A DNA stretch of 64,000 bases. Origin: Clostridiales bacterium. GTDB lineage: Bacteria > Bacillota > Clostridia > Lachnospirales > Lachnospiraceae. Each line of letters starts with the position of its first letter. Positions within the stretch are counted from its first letter, which is position 1. This document shows positions 1-10,154 of the stretch, piece by piece. The DNA is taken from assembly GCA_012523775.1 (NCBI GenBank), contig JAAYTK010000015.1, forward strand, positions 1-64,000, given 5' to 3'. The notes beneath the pieces are model-generated. The model had not been told where the DNA came from. It saw nothing but the letters and a program-made list of their open reading frames with translations, and searched no databases. Made by a program: the position numbers and the translations under genes.

Positions 1-558
1 AAAGAGCCACTAGAGACTGTGATGAGAAGGATATGTGGTAGCTACGTATTTTGGTATAATAGAAAATATGGAAGAATAGGTTATTTGTTTCAGGATCGAT
101 ATTGGAGCGAACCAGTAGAAGATAATGAGTACTTATTCGCTGCAATCAGATATATTTTTCGTAATCCGATAAAAGCAGGTATAGTTACAAAAATACATGA
201 ATATAAATGGTCCAATTATATGGACTATGTAAATGGATATAATCAGACAGAAATAGACTTCGTTTTAAATATCTTTGATACAGATAGAGAAAAAGCAATC
301 AGAGAATTTATTAAACACATTAATAAGGATGATGACGATAAGTGTCTGGTAATACAGAAAAAACAGAGAGTAACAGATGAGGATGCAAAAAAAATAATAC
401 GAGAGATTTGTAAGATTGAAAATGCTACAGCTTTACAGAATTTTAACAAGGAAAAAAGAAATTTATACTTAAAAGTCATGAGGATAAATTACGGCTTATC
501 GATTAGACAGATTGAGAGATTGACAGGGATTAGTAGAGGAATAATACAAAGAATATGA
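1..558 (+). mobile_element. REP-associated tyrosine (Y1/IS200-like) transposase, 5' end cut by window start
   Basis: Protein with GYLFQDRYWSEPVEDNEYLFAAIRYIFRNPIKAGIV, typical of TnpA_REP proteins, and a C-terminal helix-turn-helix (SIRQIERLTGISRGIIQRI). The frame is open from the first bases of the window. Confidence 0.85.
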
Positions 559-708
559 CAATGACTCCGTCCCCATGTCACCCCATGTCACTAATATTGC
601 TTGATACCGAACCAATTTATATATTATAATGAATTAAGTATATAACTATTAATAGGGCAAATTATCAAATGACCGTAGGTTGTTTCTCGTCTTTATGGAG
701 GGGTGATT

Positions 709-1563
709 ATGAATAAGCACAGAATAATAGAAATGATTCAGGCCTCGGGAAATATGCCTGATATCCCAAGGGATTTCGGTGAAATATTAAAGATGCTTTT
801 AAAACCTGCGGAATATGATATGGACCTTTGTGTTGAGAGTTTCTCACGCTTTCCTCAATTAGAAGCAAATCTGATACAGGTACTGAATTATAGTTCTAAT
901 TTAAATCGAGAAATAAGGACAATTAAAGAGGCAATTAATTATTTGGGAGCACAAAGAGCAAGAATCATATCGATAGCTTTTGTTACCAGATTATTGTTGC
1001 CTGATAATAAAGGAAGAGCAAGGCTTTTTAATAACAAAACATATTGGAAGCATAATTTAGGAACTTCGATAGCTGCTTATATTATTGCAGAGAAAACCAA
1101 TTACAGTGATAAGGATAAGATATTAACATATGGTCTAATACATGATATTGGTATAACGGCTTTAGATATTTGTCTGCCTGAAGAAATAGATAAAGTACAC
1201 GAGCTGCATCAAAAGGGAGTACATCAGATAGTTGCGGAGAAGATTATACTAGGTGGAATCACACATGCGGATATCGGTTTGTGGATATGTAAGGAATGGG
1301 GTCTACCCGACGAGATAGCAGAAGTGGTTGGATACCATCATACGCCCTCGCTTGCCAAAAAATATGTTGACGACGTTAATATTATGCATTTGGCAGACTC
1401 CATTAGTACCAATTATTATGAAAAATTGCTGGGAAACCATACTACCTTTATCTATGCCGACAAAATCATGGAGAAATATAATATTGATAAGGAATTTATC
1501 GACAGTATAATTAACAAACTACCGTCAGAGGTAGACAAGCTGAATCGAAGGTTTAAACTGTAA
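709..1563 (+). CDS. HDOD domain (HD-related) signal transduction protein
   Basis: HDOD-like N-terminal region (FPQLEANLIQVLNYSSNLNREIRTIKEAINYLGAQRARIISIAF) and HD-like residues (GLIHDIG, GYHHTP). SD ggagg at 697-701 favours ATG at 709 over GTG at 703. Confidence 0.8.
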   Translation: MNKHRIIEMIQASGNMPDIPRDFGEILKMLLKPAEYDMDLCVESFSRFPQLEANLIQVLNYSSNLNREIRTIKEAINYLGAQRARIISIAFVTRLLLPDNKGRARLFNNKTYWKHNLGTSIAAYIIAEKTNYSDKDKILTYGLIHDIGITALDICLPEEIDKVHELHQKGVHQIVAEKIILGGITHADIGLWICKEWGLPDEIAEVVGYHHTPSLAKKYVDDVNIMHLADSISTNYYEKLLGNHTTFIYADKIMEKYNIDKEFIDSIINKLPSEVDKLNRRFKL

Positions 1564-1748
1564 TTATTATTTTTATACATAACATATATTACTTTGATGT
1601 TAGTATAATTAACATGTAATTATTATTGGTGCTGGAGTCGCTTTAGTCGATTAAAGCATTATTTGCAATAAAATGAACATAAACTGCAACAGATATTTAA
1701 AATAATGCGTGTATAATGTTATAAAAAGCACCAATAGGAGGTTAGAAT

Positions 1749-3203
1749 ATGTATCTTAATGAATTGATGGAGCACCTTGAGTATACCTGCCTGCAGGGGA
1801 ATGAACATATTTTGGTCACAGATTTAGTGTATGATTCAAGAAAGGTGAGTAAAGATTCTGTATTTGTATGTATAGCGGGTACAGTGGCTGACGGACACGA
1901 TTATATACCCGATGCAATAGAAAAAGGGGCTGTGGCCCTTGTAGTCGAGAAGGATATAGATTTGCCGAAGGATATAACGGTGATCAGGGTTGTTAATGCC
2001 AGAAAAGCATTGGCATTTATGTCGGCAGCATATTTTGGTTATCCGGCAAAGAAGCTTACCACAATCGGTATAACCGGTACCAAGGGTAAGACCACGACGG
2101 TATATATGATAAAATCCATATTAGAGAACGCCGGCATCAGAACAGGACTTATCGGGACTATTGAGACAATTATCGGTGATGAGATTATTCCTGCCAATAA
2201 TACGACACCGGAGTCCTATATAATTCAGCAGACCTTTGCAAGAATGGTTGAAGCAGGAATTGAGTGTGTGGTAATGGAAGCCTCATCCCAGGGCTTCTTG
2301 CATAATCGAATCGATGGATTTGTCTTTGACTACGGAGTGTTCACCAACCTGGGCTACGATCATATTGGCGATAAGGAGCATAAGGATTTTGATGATTATT
2401 TAAGATGTAAGAGCATGCTGTTTAGGCAATGTAAGACAGGCTTGATTAATATAGATGATGAGTATGCCTCTGATATTATAAAAGGTCATACCTGTACTAT
2501 CGAGACCTTTGGATTTTCCGAGGAGGCAGATATCAGGGCAACCAATGTCAGGCTGGTTCATGAACCGGGCTATCTTGGAGTATCCTATAGAGTAGAAGGC
2601 CTGATGAACTTTGATGTTGCCATTGATATTCCGGGGAAATTTAATGTACTTAATTCCCTATGTGCAATAGCCATATGCAGACATTTTAATGTAAATGAAA
2701 AGGATATTGTTAAGGCACTTAATAAGATTAGGGTAAGAGGCAGAGTGGAACTGGTACCTGTAAACGGCAATTATTCGGTAATGATAGATTATGCCCATAA
2801 TGCAATGAGCTTAAAGAGCCTTCTTTCGACTATTAGAGAGTATAACCCTAAGCGTCTGATATGTGTATTCGGATGCGGTGGCAACCGGTCTAAGGACAGA
2901 AGATATCTGATGGGTGAGATATCCTCCAATATGGCAGATTTAACCGTAGTAACATCGGATAATCCCAGATTCGAGGAGCCTGAGGATATTATAAATGATA
3001 TTGTAACAGGTGTTAAAAAGGGTAAGGGAGAGTACATTAAGATTATCGACAGAAGGGAAGCCATTAAATATTGTATAGACAATGCCAGAGAAGGTGATGT
3101 TATAATAATTGCAGGTAAGGGCCATGAGGATTACCAGGAAATAAAGGGCATTAAATATCATATGGATGACAGGGAGCTTGTGTTGGAGGCTCTTTCCAAA
3201 TAA
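1749..3203 (+). CDS. murE: UDP-N-acetylmuramoyl-tripeptide synthetase MurE (meso-DAP type motif DNPR)
   Basis: GITGTKGKTTT P-loop, Mur ligase motifs, TSDNPRFEEPEDII; SD taggagg. Confidence 0.95.
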   Translation: MYLNELMEHLEYTCLQGNEHILVTDLVYDSRKVSKDSVFVCIAGTVADGHDYIPDAIEKGAVALVVEKDIDLPKDITVIRVVNARKALAFMSAAYFGYPAKKLTTIGITGTKGKTTTVYMIKSILENAGIRTGLIGTIETIIGDEIIPANNTTPESYIIQQTFARMVEAGIECVVMEASSQGFLHNRIDGFVFDYGVFTNLGYDHIGDKEHKDFDDYLRCKSMLFRQCKTGLINIDDEYASDIIKGHTCTIETFGFSEEADIRATNVRLVHEPGYLGVSYRVEGLMNFDVAIDIPGKFNVLNSLCAIAICRHFNVNEKDIVKALNKIRVRGRVELVPVNGNYSVMIDYAHNAMSLKSLLSTIREYNPKRLICVFGCGGNRSKDRRYLMGEISSNMADLTVVTSDNPRFEEPEDIINDIVTGVKKGKGEYIKIIDRREAIKYCIDNAREGDVIIIAGKGHEDYQEIKGIKYHMDDRELVLEALSK

Positions 3204-3233
3204 GGATTAATATTTGTACGAAGGAGGGCTGAT

Positions 3234-5480
3234 ATGTCGTATCAAAGATATGCCGATATAATAATAGATATTTCACATGAAAATCTTGACAAGACGTATC
3301 AGTATGCCATCCCTGAGGAATATTTGTCTACGGCGGTTATCGGTGCCCCTGTTATAGTACCCTTTGGACTTGGCAACCGTACAATTAACGGTTATATTGT
3401 AGGACTTTCCAATGAGCCAAAAATCAGTGTGGAAAAGATTAAGTCCATAAGCTCGGTATTAGAGGGTGCCCCTGTCATAGAAAGTCATTTGATTTATCTT
3501 GCATATTGGATGAAGGAGCATTTCGGCGGGACAATGAACGATGCTCTTAAGACCGTTATGCCGGTTAAAAGGGCTGTTAAGATTAAGGAAAAAAGAAGCA
3601 TCGTTCTGATAAAACCAATTGATGAAGTCGAGCTGATATATGAGGAGCAAAAAAGAAAGAATAATGCCGCAAGAGTTAGGATTCTTCAAGCCTTACTAAA
3701 AACAGACAGACTCGATTATGATAATACTCTTCGTGACTTTAATATCAGTAGGCCTACGATTACATGGCTGATAGAAAATGATATAATAAAGGTGGAGAGT
3801 AAGCAGTTATATCGTAACCCCATTGACAAACAAGACTCAAAGTTTAATAATATTAGTTTATATGACGAACAGCAAAGAATTGTTGATACAGTTATTAAGG
3901 AGTATAATGAGGGGAAGCGCAACACATATTTAATCCACGGAATTACAGGAAGCGGTAAAACCGAGGTATACATGGAGATTATTTCAGAGGTGGTAGCTTC
4001 TGGCAAGCAGGTAATTGTTCTTATACCGGAAATTGCTCTGACCTATCAGACTGTTAACAGATTTTATGACAGATTCGGTGAGCGTATATCCATCCTTAAT
4101 TCCAGAATGTCAGACGGTGAGCGCTACGATCAAAGCTTAAGAGCCAAAAGAGGAGAAGTTGATATTATGATAGGTCCCAGGTCGGCATTATTTACGCCAT
4201 TTAAAAATCTGGGCTTAATCATTATAGATGAAGAGCATGAGGGAAGCTATAAAAGCGAGACAACACCAAAGTATCATGCGGTAGAGGTGGCCAGAAAGCG
4301 GGCACAGCTTACGGGTGCATTTGTGATTTTGGGTTCCGCAACCCCATCTCTTGAGTCTTATAGTAGATGTGCTTCCGGTGAGTACAAGCTTTTTAAATTG
4401 ACCAAAAGAGCGAAGGAGGCCAGTCCCCCTAAGGTATGGATTGTTGATCTTAAGGAGGAGCTTAAACAGAAGAACAGATCGATATTCAGCAGAAGACTTA
4501 AGGAACTGATGGATGAAAAGCTAAGGAGGCGGGAGCAGATTATGCTCTTTATAAACCGAAGAGGGTATTCGGGCTTTGTGTCCTGTAGAAGCTGCGGTCA
4601 TGTTATGAAATGTACCCACTGCGATATTTCGTTGACCTCTCATACAAACGGCAGGCTTATATGCCATTACTGTGGATATGAAGAAGCAATGCCTAATCTA
4701 TGTCCTGTCTGTGGCTCTAAATATATAGCGGCCTTCGGAACCGGTACCCAGAAGGTAGAGGATCTGGTTAAGCGGGAGTTTCCTAATGCAAGGGTACTTC
4801 GCATGGATGCGGATACCACAAAGAACAAGGGTGGACATCATAGAATTCTCTCGGCCTTCGCAAATCACAAGGCTGATATCCTTGTGGGAACCCAAATGAT
4901 TGTAAAAGGACATGATTTTCCTCTGGTATCCTTAGTGGGAATCATAGCCGCAGATTTATCTCTTTACGCAGGAGACTATAGATCCGGTGAAATAACATTT
5001 CAGCTTTTATCGCAGGCGGCAGGAAGAGCCGGAAGGGACGCCATACCCGGAGAGGTGGTCATTCAGACTTATCATCCTGAGCATTACAGCATAATTACTG
5101 CGGCCGAGGGGAATTATGAGGAATTCTATGAACAGGAGATGTTATATCGCAGGCTAATGCAATATCCACCGGCGGCTCATATTTTATTGGTTCTGGTAAC
5201 CTCTAAGGAGGAGGATAAGGCAGAAAAAAGCATTAAGCATGTATGTGATGCCTTAAAGGAATATATTACAGCCAATAGGATATCGTCCCGTATTATAGGT
5301 CCGGCACCGGCAGGAATAGCAAAGGCTAAGGACATATATCGCAGAGTAATATATATAAAGGATGAAGAATATGAAGTATTAATCGGAATAAAGAATTATT
5401 TGGAGGGTTATTTTAACTATTCGGGACAGTTTACAGGCTGTAATCTACAGTTTGATTTCGATCCGATGAGTAGTTATTAA
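3234..5480 (+). CDS. priA: Primosomal protein N' (replication restart helicase)
   Basis: GITGSGKTEVY, DEEHEGSYK, GSATPSLES, Cys-rich zinc motifs CRSCGHVMKCTHCD / CHYCG / CPVCGS. Confidence 0.96.
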   Translation: MSYQRYADIIIDISHENLDKTYQYAIPEEYLSTAVIGAPVIVPFGLGNRTINGYIVGLSNEPKISVEKIKSISSVLEGAPVIESHLIYLAYWMKEHFGGTMNDALKTVMPVKRAVKIKEKRSIVLIKPIDEVELIYEEQKRKNNAARVRILQALLKTDRLDYDNTLRDFNISRPTITWLIENDIIKVESKQLYRNPIDKQDSKFNNISLYDEQQRIVDTVIKEYNEGKRNTYLIHGITGSGKTEVYMEIISEVVASGKQVIVLIPEIALTYQTVNRFYDRFGERISILNSRMSDGERYDQSLRAKRGEVDIMIGPRSALFTPFKNLGLIIIDEEHEGSYKSETTPKYHAVEVARKRAQLTGAFVILGSATPSLESYSRCASGEYKLFKLTKRAKEASPPKVWIVDLKEELKQKNRSIFSRRLKELMDEKLRRREQIMLFINRRGYSGFVSCRSCGHVMKCTHCDISLTSHTNGRLICHYCGYEEAMPNLCPVCGSKYIAAFGTGTQKVEDLVKREFPNARVLRMDADTTKNKGGHHRILSAFANHKADILVGTQMIVKGHDFPLVSLVGIIAADLSLYAGDYRSGEITFQLLSQAAGRAGRDAIPGEVVIQTYHPEHYSIITAAEGNYEEFYEQEMLYRRLMQYPPAAHILLVLVTSKEEDKAEKSIKHVCDALKEYITANRISSRIIGPAPAGIAKAKDIYRRVIYIKDEEYEVLIGIKNYLEGYFNYSGQFTGCNLQFDFDPMSSY

Positions 5481-5519
5481 TGATATAATCGGTTGTTATA
5501 TTTGTATTAAGAGAGGAAG

Positions 5520-6026
5520 ATGATTATGGCTATTAGAAATATAAGAGAAATAGGAGACAGTGTACTTACCAAGGTGAGCAGAGAGGTTAAGGAAGTTGAT
5601 AAAAGACTGCTTGTTTTAATTGACGATATGCTGGATACCCTATATCATGCAGAAGGTGTCGGTCTGGCGGCACCACAAATCGGTGTATTGAAGCGTGTGG
5701 TCGTGATAGATGTTTCGGAGGAAGGAAACGATCCGATTATATTAATTAATCCCGAAATTATTGCTACAGACGGTTGTCAGGTCGGTGATGAGGGATGTCT
5801 TAGTGTTCCCGGAAAGGTCGGGACAGTCGAGAGACCTAACTATGTTAAGGTTAAGGCCTATGATAAAGACATGAAGGAATTTACAATAGAGGGTACGGAG
5901 CTTTTGGCCAGGGCATTATGCCATGAAATCGACCATCTGAACGGTATCCTTTATGTCGAAAAAGTAACCGGTGACATCAGAGACGTAATGAGCTCTGAAG
6001 AGGTTGATGAGGCTAACGAAGAATAA
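5520..6026 (+). CDS. def: Peptide deformylase
   Basis: [27 protein letters not shown] motifs. Confidence 0.97.
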   Translation: MIMAIRNIREIGDSVLTKVSREVKEVDKRLLVLIDDMLDTLYHAEGVGLAAPQIGVLKRVVVIDVSEEGNDPIILINPEIIATDGCQVGDEGCLSVPGKVGTVERPNYVKVKAYDKDMKEFTIEGTELLARALCHEIDHLNGILYVEKVTGDIRDVMSSEEVDEANEE

Positions 6027-6046
6027 TAAGAAAGGGACTGTATGTT

Positions 6047-6976
6047 ATGAAGGTTTTATTCATGGGAACTCCCGAATTTGCTGTTAATACCCTGGAATCC
6101 ATTATACAGGAAGGTCATGAGGTAATCGGGGTTGTCACACAGCCTGATAAGGTTAAGGGAAGAGGAGGCAAGGTGAGCTATCCTGCAGTAAAGGAGGCTG
6201 CCTTAACACACAATCTGAATATTTATCAGCCGGTTAAGGTTAGAGATTCAAGGTTCCTACAGATTATAAGGGAGCTTGAGCCTGAGGTTATTGTCGTTGC
6301 GGCATTCGGACAGATACTGCCTAAGGAGTTGCTCGATATTCCGCCATATGGCTGTATCAATGTCCATGCATCCCTGCTTCCTAAGTACCGTGGAGCGGCG
6401 CCCATACAGGCCGCAATAATTAACGGTGAGAAGGAGACCGGCGTTACCATCATGTATATGGATGTGAAGCTGGATACCGGTGATATGATTTTGTGGGAGA
6501 GTATTCCGATATCCGAGGATGAAACCGGAGGAAGCCTTCATGATAAACTTGCCTCTCTCGGGGCTAAGCTATTGGTAAAGGCCCTACGACAGCTTGAGAA
6601 TAACACAGCCGAGAGAACTCCGCAGGATGATTCTAAGGCCACCTATGTAGGGATGCTGAATAAGGAAATGGGTAACATTGATTTTACTCAGTCAGCATTG
6701 AGCATAGAGCGTTTGATTCGTGGGTTAAATCCCTGGCCGAGTGCTTATACAAAGTTAAACGGTAAGACGCTGAAGCTTTGGAAGGCTAAGGTTATAGATA
6801 TCTCCGATACCGGACAGCCCGGAGAAATTATCGAAGTGACCAAGGATGCCATTACGGTAATGACGGGAAAGGGCGGACTTGTCATTCAAGAGCTACAGCT
6901 TGAGGGCAAGAAGCGTCTGACCTGCGATGCGTTCCTTAGAGGATATCCCATAGAAAAGGGAGTAGTCTTAGGGTAG
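6047..6976 (+). CDS. fmt: Methionyl-tRNA formyltransferase
   Basis: MGTPEFAV, NVHASLLPKYRGAAPIQ, adjacent to def. Confidence 0.97.
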   Translation: MKVLFMGTPEFAVNTLESIIQEGHEVIGVVTQPDKVKGRGGKVSYPAVKEAALTHNLNIYQPVKVRDSRFLQIIRELEPEVIVVAAFGQILPKELLDIPPYGCINVHASLLPKYRGAAPIQAAIINGEKETGVTIMYMDVKLDTGDMILWESIPISEDETGGSLHDKLASLGAKLLVKALRQLENNTAERTPQDDSKATYVGMLNKEMGNIDFTQSALSIERLIRGLNPWPSAYTKLNGKTLKLWKAKVIDISDTGQPGEIIEVTKDAITVMTGKGGLVIQELQLEGKKRLTCDAFLRGYPIEKGVVLG

Positions 6977-7035
6977 TATTATAATCGAACTACAATGTTA
7001 CTGACAAGTTTCTGATATTAAAGGAAGGTGAATGT

Positions 7036-7731
7036 ATGTTTTATGGTTTTTATGACCCAACATATATACTGGTAATTATAGGTGTTATCTTGTCCTTGGC
7101 TGCTTCTGCCAGGGTTAGATCGACCTTTGCAAAATATTCACGGGTACGGAGTAACTCCGGTATTACCGGAGCCGAAGCTGCTGAGAGAATACTTCGTCGG
7201 GCAGGAATCTATGATGTTCAGATTGAGCATGTTCACGGACAGCTTAGCGACCATTATGATCCCAGAAAGAAAGTTCTCAGATTATCTGATTCCGTATACG
7301 GAAGCAATTCGATTGCGGCTATCGGAGTTGCGGCTCATGAATGCGGACATGCGATACAGCATCAGAATGCATATATACCGCTAAAATTCAGGAGTGCATT
7401 GGTTCCTGTAGCCAACTTCGGTGCGGCTATCGCTTGGCCATTGATTCTAATAGGACTTTTCCTTACAGGCTCTCAGACCCTGATAGATATTGGTATTATA
7501 TTATTCTCAACAGCCGTATTGTTTCAGCTGGTCACATTACCGGTTGAGTTCAATGCTTCCAAAAGAGCGATTCAGACATTAGGCGAAGCCGGAATTCTTC
7601 ATTATGAGGAGTTGGCACAGTCAAAGAAGGTATTGAATGCGGCAGCATTAACATATGTAGCCGCCGCGGCAGCGACGATACTACAATTACTGCGTTTGAT
7701 ACTTTTATTCGGAGGAAGACGTCGTGACTAA
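7036..7731 (+). CDS. Membrane zinc metallopeptidase, YugP-like
   Basis: AAHECGHAIQHQ (HExxH-type) and multiple TM segments; commonly found next to fmt/rsmB in Firmicutes. Confidence 0.85.
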   Translation: MFYGFYDPTYILVIIGVILSLAASARVRSTFAKYSRVRSNSGITGAEAAERILRRAGIYDVQIEHVHGQLSDHYDPRKKVLRLSDSVYGSNSIAAIGVAAHECGHAIQHQNAYIPLKFRSALVPVANFGAAIAWPLILIGLFLTGSQTLIDIGIILFSTAVLFQLVTLPVEFNASKRAIQTLGEAGILHYEELAQSKKVLNAAALTYVAAAAATILQLLRLILLFGGRRRD

Positions 7732-9070
7732 TCAGGACAATGAAAGAGAACTTGTGCTCGATATGCTCCTTCAGGTTATTGAGGGTGATGATTTCAGCCA
7801 TAGAGTACTAACCAGGGCATTAAGACACAATCAAAACAAGACAAAGCAGGAAAGAGCATTTATTTCACGATTGTTTACAGGTACGGTAAAGCGGTATATG
7901 ACCCTTGATTATATTATCGACCTGTTCTCATCCCTGCCTGTCAGAAAAATGAAGCCGTTAATAAGAAATCTTTTGAGACTGAGTGTATATCAGCTCGTTT
8001 TCATGAATAATATACCGGCATCTGCTGTATGTAACGAAGCAGTTAAGCTGGCTAAGAAGCGTGGATTTACCAGACTGTCAGGATTTGTTAATGCTAATCT
8101 AAGAACTGTTGCAAGAATGAAAGATAAGATTGAATATCCTGATAAGAACGTTGATATTAAAGAATACCTGAGCATTCTATACTCAACACCTAAGTGGATT
8201 GTCGATATGCTTCTTAACCAATATACCTTCGAACATGTAGAGGCGATGCTAGAAGCTTCTTTAAGGGAAAAGGATATTACCATCCGCTGTAACCGTATGA
8301 AGATTACTCCTGACGGGTTAAAGGAAAAATTAATCGATGAGGGAGTAACGGTAACCATGCACCCATACCTTAAGGAGGCTTTTATTATAAAGGATTTTGA
8401 TTATCTGGAAGGTCTTAATACATTTAATGAAGGTTTATTTACGGTTCAGGATGTTAGTTCCATGCTGGTTACTGAGGTGGCAAATGTAAGCAGTGGGGAT
8501 TTTGTGGTGGATGTGTGTGCGGCTCCCGGCGGAAAATCACTTCATATAGCCGAAAAGGCAGGAAGAGTATCCGCCAGAGACCTTACTGATTATAAGATAA
8601 AGCTTATTGAAGAAAACATGCTTCGTATGGGTATTAAGGGTATTGAAACCAAGGTTTGGGATGCTACGGTTCCGGATTCTGACATTTTCGGAAGTGCTGA
8701 TGTGGTGATAGCTGACCTGCCATGTAGCGGTTTGGGTGTTATGGGTAAAAAATACGATATAAAATATAAATTGACACAAAATCAACAAAAAGAGCTGGTA
8801 AAATTACAGAGGAAAATTTTAAATGTTGTTTCAGAGTACGTTAAGCCGGGAGGAAAACTTATATACAGTACCTGTACCGTTAACCGACATGAGAATATCG
8901 AAAACATGGAATGGTTCTTAGCTAATCATGAGTTTGAAGCCGAAAGTATAGATGATTATCTGCCTGAGGCTTTGCATTCTGACACAACCAAGGCCGGCTA
9001 CCTGCAACTGTTACAGGGAGTCCATCTCACTGATGGTTTTTTCATATGCAGAATGAAGAGAAGAAAGTAG
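7724..9070 (+). CDS. rsmB: 16S rRNA m5C967 methyltransferase RsmB
   Basis: NusB-like N-terminus, VCAAPGGKSLHIAE, DLPCSGLG, YSTCTVNRHEN; overlaps the upstream gene. Confidence 0.94.
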   Translation: MTNQDNERELVLDMLLQVIEGDDFSHRVLTRALRHNQNKTKQERAFISRLFTGTVKRYMTLDYIIDLFSSLPVRKMKPLIRNLLRLSVYQLVFMNNIPASAVCNEAVKLAKKRGFTRLSGFVNANLRTVARMKDKIEYPDKNVDIKEYLSILYSTPKWIVDMLLNQYTFEHVEAMLEASLREKDITIRCNRMKITPDGLKEKLIDEGVTVTMHPYLKEAFIIKDFDYLEGLNTFNEGLFTVQDVSSMLVTEVANVSSGDFVVDVCAAPGGKSLHIAEKAGRVSARDLTDYKIKLIEENMLRMGIKGIETKVWDATVPDSDIFGSADVVIADLPCSGLGVMGKKYDIKYKLTQNQQKELVKLQRKILNVVSEYVKPGGKLIYSTCTVNRHENIENMEWFLANHEFEAESIDDYLPEALHSDTTKAGYLQLLQGVHLTDGFFICRMKRRK

Positions 9071-10113
9071 GTATATATTTGAACATAAAATCCCTATATT
9101 TGGATGAGTTGATTAATGAAATGAAGCTGATAAATCAACCTGCTTTTAGGGCAAAACAGATTTTTGAATGGCTACATGTTAAACTCGTAAGCTCCTATGA
9201 TGATATGACAAACCTGTCAAAGGAATTAAGGAATACACTAAAGGATTTATATCCGTTAACAGTTCTGGAGGAAACAAGACGCCTCATGTCTAAGAAAGAT
9301 GGAACCATAAAGTTCCTATTTCGTCTAAATGATGACAGGGTAATCGAAAGTGTTTTGATGAAATATCATCACGGCAACAGTGTATGCATATCCTCACAGG
9401 TAGGCTGCAGAATGGGATGCACCTTCTGTGCCTCCACCATCGGCGGTAAGGAAAGAGATCTTACAGCCGCTGAGATGCTGGATCAGATATACCGTATTCA
9501 GGTCATGACGGGAGAGAGAGTCAGTAATGTCGTTGTCATGGGGACCGGAGAACCCCTGGACAATTACGATAACCTGGTGCGTTTTATACGCATTTTATCT
9601 GATTCTAAGGGAATCAATATCAGTACGCGCAATATTACAGTGTCGACCTGTGGGATACCCGATAAAATGCGGCAATTGGCTGATGAGGAATTACCTGTTA
9701 CCTTGGCATTATCGCTTCATGCTCCAAATAATGAGATAAGAAAAAGACTGATGCCTATCGCCAAGCAATATGAGCTGTCAGAAGTTATGGATGCATTTCG
9801 ATATTATTATGAAAAAACAGGAAGAAGATTGACAGTAGAATACAGTTTGGCGGAGGGAATCAATGATAAAGAAGAGCATGCCAAGGAGTTGGCAGTATTA
9901 TTACGGGGATATAACTGCCATGTTAATTTAATTCCTATAAACCCAATAAAAGAGAGAAGCTATGTGAAATCGGATTACCATAATATACAAAAATTCAAAA
10001 ATATACTTGAAAAATACAGAATAAATGTTACTATTAGAAGAGAAATGGGCTCAGATATTAACGCTGCCTGCGGTCAACTAAGAAAGAGCTATATGGATCG
10101 AAGGGACGAATAA
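9046..10113 (+). CDS. rlmN: Dual-specificity rRNA/tRNA adenine C2 methyltransferase RlmN (radical SAM)
   Basis: CRMGCTFCAS radical SAM motif, MGTGEPLDNYDN, SLHAPNNEIR. Start may instead be TTG at 9079. Confidence 0.95.
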   Translation: MQNEEKKVGIYLNIKSLYLDELINEMKLINQPAFRAKQIFEWLHVKLVSSYDDMTNLSKELRNTLKDLYPLTVLEETRRLMSKKDGTIKFLFRLNDDRVIESVLMKYHHGNSVCISSQVGCRMGCTFCASTIGGKERDLTAAEMLDQIYRIQVMTGERVSNVVVMGTGEPLDNYDNLVRFIRILSDSKGINISTRNITVSTCGIPDKMRQLADEELPVTLALSLHAPNNEIRKRLMPIAKQYELSEVMDAFRYYYEKTGRRLTVEYSLAEGINDKEEHAKELAVLLRGYNCHVNLIPINPIKERSYVKSDYHNIQKFKNILEKYRINVTIRREMGSDINAACGQLRKSYMDRRDE

Positions 10114-10154
10114 GAAGATGCCAAAGTATTTGGGTTGCACGAGGAGGTGCAGAC

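Noticed and set aside
1616-1748. T-box riboswitch upstream of murE
   Set aside because: Could not identify a T-box consensus, specifier loop or antiterminator bulge, nor an intrinsic terminator; leader too short.
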